A stretch of DNA of 13,252 nucleotides from a bacterium (GTDB taxonomy: Bacteria; Patescibacteriota; Minisyncoccia; UBA6257; 2-01-FULL-56-20), in the NCBI GenBank assembly GCA_021801885.1, contig JAKABL010000017.1:1-13252 (forward strand), written 5' to 3'. Numbering within the stretch: position 1 is the first letter of the stretch; each line of letters begins with the position of its first letter. Shown piece by piece: positions 6,452-12,683 of this stretch. A program made the translations under genes and the position numbers. The notes beneath the pieces are model-generated. The model made no database searches, was not told the origin of the DNA, and saw only the letters and a list, made by a program, of their open reading frames with translations.

Positions 6452-6473
6452 CGACACCCTCCTCCGCTATTGC
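6445..6473 (+). other. Imperfect hairpin across fba stop codon and rplY -35
   Basis: Bases 6445-6453 pair with 6465-6473 (nine pairs, one of them G-U) around an 11-nt loop. The TAG stop of fba lies in the 5' arm, and the rplY -35 hexamer begins in the 3' arm. There is no T-run directly after it. It may be chance or a weak 3'-end structure. Confidence 0.25.
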
Positions 6474-6498
6474 GTGGTTGCCGATGTTTTGCTATACT
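6470..6498 (+). promoter_or_regulatory. Sigma-70 promoter of rplY, predicted leaderless
   Basis: TTGCGT (6470-6475), exact 17-bp spacer, extended TG (6490-6491) and TATACT (6493-6498). The ATG at 6506 begins 7 nt after the hexamer, so the mRNA should start at or one base before the start codon. The two hexamers, the extended TG and the ideal spacing make this the clearest intergenic promoter in the window. Confidence 0.72.
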
Positions 6499-6505
6499 TT
6501 CCCCC

Positions 6506-7168
6506 ATGGAAATGATCCAACTGGCGGTAACCCCGCGCGACATCACTGGTAAAAAAGTGCGCACGCTTCGCGCGGAAGGCCTTATTCCCGCAGAATTGTA
6601 CGGTCATGGCGTAACGAACGTCCATCTCGCAGTATCGGCAAAGGAATTCGCAAAGGCTTATAAGCAGGCGGGTTCGTCCACGATGATCACGCTCGATCTC
6701 GGCAAAGAGAAGCATCCGGCCATGATCCATGACGTGGTCCGCGATTCCGTGCGCGATGATGTTCTGCACGTGGATTTCTATCAGGTGCGTTTGGACGAGA
6801 AGATCCGCGCCCGCGTGCCGCTCGAGTTCACGGGCGAGGCGCCTGCGGTAAAGGAAAAGAATGCGGTCATCAATCATTCGCTCGGCGAGGTGGAAGTGGA
6901 AGCATTCCCGCAGCATATGCCCCACACGATCGTCGTCGACCTTTCTTCGCTCACCGATATCGGCGAGAGTATTTATGTGCGTGATCTCGTGATCCCGAAG
7001 GACGTCATGGTGGACCTTGACGGCGATGTCGTTGTGGCGAGCGCGACCGAACCGGCACCCGAGGAAGTTGCCGTGGAAGCACCTGCGACCGATGTTGGGG
7101 ATATCAAGGTGGAGTCCGAAGAGAAGAAGGCAGAACGCGATGCGGAACGCGCGGCGAAAGAAGAGTAA
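6506..7168 (+). CDS. rplY: Ribosomal protein L25, TL5/CTC long form
   Basis: Binds 5S rRNA in the large ribosomal subunit. 220 residues is the long CTC form with two domains. Seen: the N-terminal 5S-binding domain (LAVTPRDITGKKVRTLRAEGLIPAELYG, then HPAMIHDVVRDSVRDDVLHVDFYQV), and the C-terminal beta domain (VPLEFTGEAPAVKEKNAVINHSLGEVEVEAFPQHMPHTIVVDLSSLTDIGESIYVRDL). It ends in a highly charged, Glu/Lys/Ala-rich tail of about 35 residues. The frame is open from 6470, but that would place the start on the promoter; the ATG at 6506 fits the promoter and the family N-terminus. A second ATG at 6512 is possible. No Shine-Dalgarno is present. Confidence 0.95.
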   Translation: MEMIQLAVTPRDITGKKVRTLRAEGLIPAELYGHGVTNVHLAVSAKEFAKAYKQAGSSTMITLDLGKEKHPAMIHDVVRDSVRDDVLHVDFYQVRLDEKIRARVPLEFTGEAPAVKEKNAVINHSLGEVEVEAFPQHMPHTIVVDLSSLTDIGESIYVRDLVIPKDVMVDLDGDVVVASATEPAPEEVAVEAPATDVGDIKVESEEKKAERDAERAAKEE

Positions 7169-7212
7169 TGTGCACGATCGCATAAGAATTCTTCCGAGAA
7201 CATAGAGAACAT

Positions 7213-7236
7213 GACAGGCGCCGCGAGGCGCCTGTC
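7213..7236 (+). terminator. Perfect 10-bp GCGA-loop hairpin after rplY
   Basis: GACAGGCGCC (7213-7222) pairs perfectly with GGCGCCTGTC (7227-7236) around a GCGA (GNRA-type) tetraloop. One G-U and one A-U pair can extend the stem outwards. It stands 44 nt after the rplY stop. The following bases are only weakly T-rich (a TCTTT at 7241-7245), so termination strength is uncertain, but position and perfect pairing fit a transcription-unit end. Confidence 0.65.
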
Positions 7237-7257
7237 GTCGTCTTTGCACGATATCTT

Positions 7258-7285
7258 CCTTAAGATTTTTACGTTATACTTAAGG
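7258..7285 (+). repeat. Inverted repeat CCTTAAG / CTTAAGG flanking a -10
   Basis: CCTTAAG (7258-7264) and CTTAAGG (7279-7285) are exact inverted 7-mers. Each contains the palindrome CTTAAG, with centres 20 bp apart, close to two helical turns. The right copy overlaps the last bases of the TATACT -10 hexamer. This geometry fits a dimeric repressor's paired half-sites, but no regulator is identified. Confidence 0.4.
7275..7280 (+). promoter_or_regulatory. -10 hexamer of the coiled-coil hydrolase gene, predicted leaderless
   Basis: TATACT at 7275-7280, 7 nt before the ATG at 7288, the same arrangement as rplY. No convincing -35 is present at 16-18 bp (nearest TTG-type match too far upstream). 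It lies in an A/T-rich patch that contrasts with the GC-rich surroundings, downstream of the rplY hairpin. Confidence 0.6.
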
Positions 7286-7287
7286 TA

Positions 7288-8808
7288 ATGAGACCGCCTT
7301 TAAAACCAAAGGTGCTCGGTGACGTGTCGTTCCCCAAGAGGGATGGCACGCAGTGGACCGCGTTCAGCGCGCTGCCCGGACGGATCGAACTTGGCATACG
7401 TCCGAAAGTCGTGCATATTCCGCTCACGAAGGCGGCGAAGTTCCTCGTCCCTGCGTGTGCGGTCGTTTTCCTCGCGTTCGGATCGGCCAATGCGCCTACC
7501 GTACTCCTTTCGCGTGCCGCCGGTGACAATACCTCCGTCGGCGCCTCGGTATCCGCAGGCACCACGGGATCAAGCACGAATCCGACGACCGAACGGACCG
7601 CGCTCGAAGCACAGCTCCAGCAGCTTCAAGGCCAGATTGATCAATATCAGAACCAGATTGCGAGCTATGAAAGTCAGGGCAAGACGCTTTCCGGGCAGAT
7701 CGACACGCTGAACGCAAAAATCGCGTCGCTCAATCTCCAGATCAAGGCGACCAATCTTACGATCCAGCAGCTCGATCAGGAGATCAGCGATACGCAATCG
7801 CAGATCACGGCGACACAGGCGAATATTGCGAGCAAACAGGCCGCCATCGGCGCGCTCATGAAGAGCCTCTATGAGGCCGACCAAACGAGCCTTCTCGAGA
7901 TATTCCTCCAAAATCCGCGTCTCTCGGATTTCTGGGATGAGACGCAGAATATTACCTTGCTTCAGGACAATCTCCGGCTTGCGGTGCAGCAGATCACCTC
8001 GCTCCAGACGCAACTCCAAGGGCAGGAACAGCAATTCCAGGCTTCGAAGAGCGATGCGGCGACCGCAGCGGCGTACGCGCAGGCCCAGGCGCAGGATGTT
8101 GCTTCGACCAAATCACAGAAGGCCGCGCTCCTCACGGCGACCAAAGGCCAGGAGTCGAAATATCAGACCCTTCTTGTGAAGACGCAGGCGACCGCGGCCC
8201 AGATCAGGGCCCGCATCTTCCAACTGCTCGGCGGAGGCCAGCTTACCTTCGGCCAGGCCTATCAGTTCGCGCAGGTGGCGTCGAACGCGACGGGGATCGA
8301 CCCCGCGTTCATCCTTGCCATTCTCGATCGCGAGTCGGCGCTCGGGCAGAACGTCGGGCAGTGCAGCTATCTTACCGCGATGTCACCGTCGCAGCAGCCG
8401 ATCTTTCTCAAGATCACGGCGGCGCTCGGGATCAATCCGAGCGAGATGATGGTCTCCTGCCCCAATGCCGACGGTGTGTATGGCGGTGCCATGGGGCCTG
8501 CGCAGTTCGAGCCTTCCACCTGGGAGCTCTATGCGACCGCGGTGAGCAAGATCACCGGCAACAACCCGCCGTCGCCATGGAACGATTCGGACGCTTTTGT
8601 CGCGACCGCATTGTACCTCAAAGATGCCATGGCGGGCTGCAAAGCCATCTACGGCGCGAAGATAGACCAGGAGCGCTGTACGGCGGCGAAGTATTACGCC
8701 GGTTCGCGGTGGCGCGGATATCTTTGGACCTATGGCGAAGCCGTCGTCGAGCAGGCATTGAACTTCAGCTCCGACATCGCGACGCTGAACGGTTCGAGTT
8801 CGGGCTAG
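7288..8808 (+). CDS. Membrane-anchored PcsB/CwlO-like coiled-coil protein with lytic-transglycosylase domain
   Basis: Likely a peptidoglycan-cleaving enzyme held on the outer face of the membrane. 506 residues. Seen in order: a basic cytoplasmic tail (1-50), one hydrophobic helix (about 51-68), a Ser/Thr/Gly linker, a long Gln-rich coiled coil (about 102-308) with a central SLLEIFLQNPRLSDFWDE break resembling the SxSDF hinge of PcsB/CwlO coiled-coil domains, then an SLT/MltB-like domain. That domain has GIDPAFILAILDRESALG with candidate catalytic Glu349, GVYGGAMGPAQFEPSTW (397-412) and NPPSPWNDSDAFVATALYL. Four cysteines (359, 391, 451, 464) lie in the outer part and could form disulfides. 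PcsB/CwlO proteins work with FtsEX, which is not in this window. An unprocessed anchor rather than a cleaved signal is inferred from the 50-residue tail. Confidence 0.85.
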   Translation: MRPPLKPKVLGDVSFPKRDGTQWTAFSALPGRIELGIRPKVVHIPLTKAAKFLVPACAVVFLAFGSANAPTVLLSRAAGDNTSVGASVSAGTTGSSTNPTTERTALEAQLQQLQGQIDQYQNQIASYESQGKTLSGQIDTLNAKIASLNLQIKATNLTIQQLDQEISDTQSQITATQANIASKQAAIGALMKSLYEADQTSLLEIFLQNPRLSDFWDETQNITLLQDNLRLAVQQITSLQTQLQGQEQQFQASKSDAATAAAYAQAQAQDVASTKSQKAALLTATKGQESKYQTLLVKTQATAAQIRARIFQLLGGGQLTFGQAYQFAQVASNATGIDPAFILAILDRESALGQNVGQCSYLTAMSPSQQPIFLKITAALGINPSEMMVSCPNADGVYGGAMGPAQFEPSTWELYATAVSKITGNNPPSPWNDSDAFVATALYLKDAMAGCKAIYGAKIDQERCTAAKYYAGSRWRGYLWTYGEAVVEQALNFSSDIATLNGSSSG

Positions 8809-8820
8809 TACGGGAGTATT

Positions 8821-10104
8821 ATGACGCGCCTTAGGAAGATTACCATTGCGAACGGTTTACGCGTCCTTTTCATACCGCGTCCCGAAGCGTTCGCGGCCAC
8901 GGTACTTGTGCTCGTGCAGGCCGGATCGGAATATGAAACGAAGCGTGCGAACGGCGTGTCGCATTTTTTGGAGCATATGATGTTTAAAGGCACGTTTCAT
9001 CGGCCTCGGCCCGGCATGATCGCGCATGAACTCGCGGCGCTTGGTGCGCAATCGAATGCGTTCACAGACCAGGAGTATACAGGATACTATGCCAAGGCCC
9101 GCGCCGGAAAACTGAATGAAATACTCGATATCATTACAGATCTCTATTTGAATCCTTTGTTTGATGCCAGTGAAATCGAGAAGGAGCGAGGCGTCATCCT
9201 TCAGGAGATCAATATGTATGAGGATGATCTTCCCGCGAAAGCCCAGGAAATTCTTATGCGCCTCGTGTATGGCGATCAACCAGCAGGTTGGGATGTGGCG
9301 GGAACCAAAAAGAGTGTGCGCGGTCTTCGTCGGAGCGATCTTGTCCGCTATCGCGCCGAACGATATGTGCCGTCGGGAACGGTCGTCGTGATCGCCGGAG
9401 CATTCTCTCCCGCGCCCATGCTTCGTTTCATCAAGAAGCACTTCGGGGATTTGCCGCGGGGGCGGGTTACGTCTAAAGTGCGGACTTTTGAACGGCAATC
9501 CGCGCCGCGCGTGAAGGTCTATTTTCGGAAGGCCGATCAAGTGCACCTTGCGATGGGATTCCGGGCGTTCGCCATGGGCGATCCCCGGCGCTATGCGCTT
9601 CGCCTTGTCGCCGACGTGCTCGGAGGGGGAGACAGCTCGCGGCTTTTCATGCGCGTGCGCGAGGAAATGGGCGCCGCGTATTATGTGGGCGCGGGCGCCA
9701 ATCTTTCGCTCGATCACGGATTTCTCGGTATCTCTGCCGGCGTAGACCGAGGAAGGATCGACGAGGTCATCCGCGTGATCCTCCGGGAATGCGCGCGGAT
9801 GCGCGATGAAGAGGTTCCCGCAAAGGAACTCCGCAAATCCAAGGACCATGTGCTCGGCAACCTCATGCTGGGACTCGAGACGTCCGATGAACTTGCGAGC
9901 TTTTATGGGGTCCAGGAGATCTTTGGAAGGGAGCTTTTGTCGCCCGGGCAATATGCGGCTAGAATGAAGAAGGTGACGGCCAAGGAGGTACGCGCCGCCG
10001 CCCGCGCGGTCATTCGCGAGAAGAATCTCAATGGCGTCGTGGTGGGTCCGTACCGCGATGCGCGTCGGTTCCGCGCCGCAATGAAACTTTCTCCGCGATC
10101 CTGA
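8821..10104 (+). CDS. M16-family zinc metallopeptidase
   Basis: Pitrilysin/processing-peptidase family, 427 residues, with one active and one inactive-type half as usual. Seen: the inverted zinc motif H48-F-L-E51-H52 in HFLEHMMFKGT, with third ligand Glu129 in ERGVILQEIN at exactly the H-x2-E-H-x76-E spacing. The C-terminal half carries GGGDSSRLFMRVREEMGAAYYVGAG, the Arg/Tyr substrate-binding signature. No signal peptide or membrane helix is visible, so it is probably cytoplasmic. A GGGAG ends 4 nt before the ATG, one of the few Shine-Dalgarno-like sequences here. The gene follows the hydrolase by 12 nt and precedes the permease by 1 nt, suggesting an operon. Bases around 9121-9180 are only about 35% GC, unlike the neighbours. 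Confidence 0.95.
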   Translation: MTRLRKITIANGLRVLFIPRPEAFAATVLVLVQAGSEYETKRANGVSHFLEHMMFKGTFHRPRPGMIAHELAALGAQSNAFTDQEYTGYYAKARAGKLNEILDIITDLYLNPLFDASEIEKERGVILQEINMYEDDLPAKAQEILMRLVYGDQPAGWDVAGTKKSVRGLRRSDLVRYRAERYVPSGTVVVIAGAFSPAPMLRFIKKHFGDLPRGRVTSKVRTFERQSAPRVKVYFRKADQVHLAMGFRAFAMGDPRRYALRLVADVLGGGDSSRLFMRVREEMGAAYYVGAGANLSLDHGFLGISAGVDRGRIDEVIRVILRECARMRDEEVPAKELRKSKDHVLGNLMLGLETSDELASFYGVQEIFGRELLSPGQYAARMKKVTAKEVRAAARAVIREKNLNGVVVGPYRDARRFRAAMKLSPRS

Positions 10105-10105
10105 T

Positions 10106-11113
10106 ATGGAAACAAGAACATTCGATATTTCATGGGGTACGCTCTTGAAGATCCTCGCGTTTGCGGTGGTCGTGATGTTGCTGTACGCCGGACGCCAGAT
10201 CCTTCTCGGCCTTTTCCTCGCGATCATCATCGCATCCGGCATCGAGGGGATCGTCGATTACCTTGAGGCGCGCGCGCATCTTCCGCGGAGCGTAAGCGTG
10301 ATCCTCATCTTTCTCGCCGCGCTCATCCTTTTCATTCTCATCGTCTATTCGTTCATCCCGTTCCTCCTTGTGGAGCTTCGCACGATCTTCTCGGGCGCCA
10401 ATGCGGCGAATCTCGGTTCGTGGAGCTTCCTTGTGAACGGCACGCATTCGGCATCTTCCACGCTGAGCAATCTGTCAAAGACGCTTTTTGCGGCAGGATC
10501 GTCACCTTTTTCGCTTTTCTCGACCTTTATCGGAAGCTTCGGGCTCGCGCTTGCGGTCATCATCAGCTCTTTCTATTTGAGCCTCGATCGCGATGGTGTG
10601 GAGCATTTCATCAAGGTAGTGATCCCTCCCGATTACGAGGACCACGCGCTCCGCATCTATACGCGCTCAAAGCGCCTCATCGGTTCATGGTTCCGGATGC
10701 AGCTCCTCCTGAGTCTCATTATGGGGTTCATCGTATGGGGCGGCCTTTCGCTTCTCGGCGTGCAGTACGCGCCCCTTATCGGTGTCCTCGCCGCGTTCTT
10801 CGAGCTCGTGCCGTTTCTCGGACCGATCATTTCGGGGGCGGTCGCGATCGTTGCCGCATTCCTTACGTCCTTCACGCTCGCGCTATGGACACTCATCTTT
10901 TTCCTTGCGGCGCAGCAGTTCGAATCGAATGTGCTCGTCCCGCTCCTCTCGAAGCGCGCCGTGGGGCTTCACCCCGTCATCGTCATCGTGGCGCTCCTCA
11001 TCGGCGCCGAAGTGGGCGGCATCCTCGGCATCATTATTTCCGTTCCCGTTGCGGCCGTGTTCCAGGAGGTCGTGCAGGATTGGTCGAGCAAGCGTCGCGC
11101 GCGCGCGGTCTGA
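10106..11113 (+). CDS. AI-2E-family membrane permease (formerly UPF0118)
   Basis: Multi-spanning membrane protein, 335 residues; the family includes TqsA (autoinducer-2 export) and Na+/H+-antiport members, and the substrate here is unknown. Seen: two N-terminal helices (about 13-50), a helix pair near 62-88, a loop of about 50 residues, a helix at 140-160 ending in SFYLSLDRDGVEHF, the re-entrant/helix block RMQLLLSLIMGFIVWGGLSLLGVQYAPLIGVLAAFFELVPFLGPIISG with the family's E-L-V-P-F-L-G-P core (233-240), and the end GLHPVIVIVALLIGAEVGGILGIIISVPVAAV. The ATG lies 1 nt after the M16 stop with no Shine-Dalgarno, so translation is probably coupled. Confidence 0.93.
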   Translation: METRTFDISWGTLLKILAFAVVVMLLYAGRQILLGLFLAIIIASGIEGIVDYLEARAHLPRSVSVILIFLAALILFILIVYSFIPFLLVELRTIFSGANAANLGSWSFLVNGTHSASSTLSNLSKTLFAAGSSPFSLFSTFIGSFGLALAVIISSFYLSLDRDGVEHFIKVVIPPDYEDHALRIYTRSKRLIGSWFRMQLLLSLIMGFIVWGGLSLLGVQYAPLIGVLAAFFELVPFLGPIISGAVAIVAAFLTSFTLALWTLIFFLAAQQFESNVLVPLLSKRAVGLHPVIVIVALLIGAEVGGILGIIISVPVAAVFQEVVQDWSSKRRARAV

Positions 11114-11119
11114 TTCCGC

Positions 11120-11145
11120 CGCCGCCTTGCGCGACGCGGGCGGCG
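11120..11145 (+). other. GC-rich hairpin after the permease gene
   Basis: CGCCGCC (11120-11126) pairs with GGCGGCG (11139-11145) around a 12-nt loop that can itself form a three-pair GCG/CGC stem. It starts 7 nt after the permease stop. No T-run follows directly, so an intrinsic terminator is possible but not shown. The rest of the 88-nt gap holds the metG promoter. Confidence 0.35.
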
Positions 11146-11164
11146 CGCACCATGCCCGCGCACC

Positions 11165-11193
11165 TTTTCATTGCGGCCGGAATCCCTTATGCT
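11165..11193 (+). promoter_or_regulatory. Promoter of metG, near-leaderless
   Basis: TTTTCA (11165-11170), 17-bp spacer, TATGCT (11188-11193). The ATG at 11202 lies 8 nt beyond the hexamer, so the predicted leader is 0-2 nt. Each hexamer matches consensus at four of six bases. No Shine-Dalgarno is present between promoter and start. Confidence 0.5.
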
Positions 11194-11201
11194 AAGGCAA
11201 T

Positions 11202-12650
11202 ATGGAATTCTATATCACTACCCCCATCTATTATGTGAACGATAAGCCGCACATCGGCCATGCGTACACCACGATCGTCGCGGATGTGCTCGCCCGATGG
11301 CGCGCTTCGCAGGGCGAGCAGGTGAGATTTTCCACGGGCGTCGACGAGAATTCCCAGAAGACCGTCGATGCGGCGGCGAAGGCGGGGGAGGACATCCGCG
11401 CCTATACGGATCGCATGGCGGATACGTGGGAGGCGGCGTGGCGTACGCTCGCCATCGCGAACACGGACTTCATCCGCACCACGGAAGCGCACCATCACGA
11501 GGTGGTCCGCACCATATGGGAACGCATCGAGGCGGCCGGCGATCTCTATAAGGGGACCTATGAAGGCCTTTACTGCAAGGGCCATGAGGCGTTCATGAAG
11601 GAAAGCGATCTTGTCGACGGACTTTGCCCCGAACATAAGACCGCGCCCGAGGTGGTGCGCGAGGAGAATTATTTTTTCAAATTGTCCGCATATCAGGAAA
11701 AACTTCTCGAATTCTACGATGCGCATGACGACTTCGTGATGCCGGCGCACCGGTTCCGCGAGGTCCGCGCGTTCGTCGAACAGGGGCTGGACGATGTGAG
11801 CTTTTCGCGCGAGCGGAAGGAAGGCCGCGCCGAATGGGGGATTCCCGTGCCGAACGATCCGCACCAGGCGATCTACGTGTGGGCCGACGCTCTTGTGAAC
11901 TATATTTCCGTTCCCGGATTCGAAGGATGGGAACATCATCCCGCGGATGTGCATGCGGTCGGCAAAGATATCCTCCGTTTTCATGCGGTGATCTGGCCCG
12001 CGATGCTCATGTCCGCGGGGCTGCCGCTCCCGGGGCAGATCGCGGCGAACGGGTTCATCACGAACAATGGCGTGAAGATGTCCAAATCGCTCGGGAACGG
12101 CATCGATCCGCTCGCGCTCGCGGCGCAGTACGGCAACGATGCGGTACGCTACTTCCTCCTCCGCGAGATCCCGTATGGGGAGGACGGCGATTATTCCGAG
12201 ACGAAAATGAAGGACCGCTACAATGCCGACCTTGCGAACGGTCTCGGCAATCTTGTCGCGCGCGTCCTCACGCTTGCGGAAAAGGAGAACGGCAAGGGCA
12301 CGATCGTGCGCGGAACGCTCGATCCGGCGCTCGACCGCGCGGCAATGGCGACGGCCCGCACCGTGGGCGAGCGGATGGCATCGTTCAGATTTTCCGAGGC
12401 GCTCGCCGCACTGTGGGAGCTCGTGGCCCTCGGGGACCGCTATGTGAACGAGAAGAAGATATGGGAGATCGCGGACGATGCCGCGCGCGCCGCGGCGCTC
12501 TTCGATCTCGTGTCGCTCCTCGAGGCGATCGCCACGCTTCTCGCGCCGTTCATGCCGGCGACCGCGCGGGCGATCGATGCCGCCATGCTCTGGAAGGATG
12601 ATGTTCTCCATGCGACGAAGCCCGCCGTGCTCTTCCCGCGCATCTCATAA
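11202..12650 (+). CDS. metG: Methionyl-tRNA synthetase, short form
   Basis: Charges tRNA-Met with methionine. 482 residues: catalytic and anticodon-binding domains only, without the C-terminal tRNA-binding domain of longer forms. Seen: TTPIYYVNDKPHIGHAYTT with HIGH at 17-20, FSTGVDENSQKT, the zinc-knuckle region with C125-x2-H128 and C142-x2-H145, HAVGKDILRFHAVIWPAMLM, VKMSKSLGN with the KMSKS loop at 292-296, then a helical anticodon domain with YNADLANGLGNLVARV. Thermus-type enzymes have CxxC...CxxH in the knuckle; here the second ligand is His. tatD follows after 33 nt. It is driven by its own near-leaderless promoter. Confidence 0.97.
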   Translation: MEFYITTPIYYVNDKPHIGHAYTTIVADVLARWRASQGEQVRFSTGVDENSQKTVDAAAKAGEDIRAYTDRMADTWEAAWRTLAIANTDFIRTTEAHHHEVVRTIWERIEAAGDLYKGTYEGLYCKGHEAFMKESDLVDGLCPEHKTAPEVVREENYFFKLSAYQEKLLEFYDAHDDFVMPAHRFREVRAFVEQGLDDVSFSRERKEGRAEWGIPVPNDPHQAIYVWADALVNYISVPGFEGWEHHPADVHAVGKDILRFHAVIWPAMLMSAGLPLPGQIAANGFITNNGVKMSKSLGNGIDPLALAAQYGNDAVRYFLLREIPYGEDGDYSETKMKDRYNADLANGLGNLVARVLTLAEKENGKGTIVRGTLDPALDRAAMATARTVGERMASFRFSEALAALWELVALGDRYVNEKKIWEIADDAARAAALFDLVSLLEAIATLLAPFMPATARAIDAAMLWKDDVLHATKPAVLFPRIS

Positions 12651-12683
12651 CTCGCGCGGATCGCATTCATTTCCCGGACGATA

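Noticed and set aside
4358..6457. A 699-codon open frame on the minus strand across the kinase and aldolase genes
   Set aside because: It is codon-aligned with both + strand genes. Minus-strand stops would need TTA, CTA or TCA codons, which these C/G-ending genes avoid. Its product is Arg/His/Gly-rich with no recognisable domain, while the + strand proteins have full catalytic motifs.
8857..10242. A 461-codon minus-strand open frame opposite the M16 peptidase
   Set aside because: Codon-aligned shadow of a gene with a complete zinc motif; no independent domain or start signal.
12213..12224. CGCTACAATG inside metG resembling the promoter core
   Set aside because: It lacks the extended TG and a -35, and encodes Arg-Tyr-Asn-Ala in a conserved part of MetRS, so the coding need explains it.
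11187..12611. A 474-codon minus-strand open frame opposite metG
   Set aside because: Same codon-bias shadow; the + strand carries HIGH and KMSKS motifs, and the minus product is Arg/His-rich without recognisable motifs.
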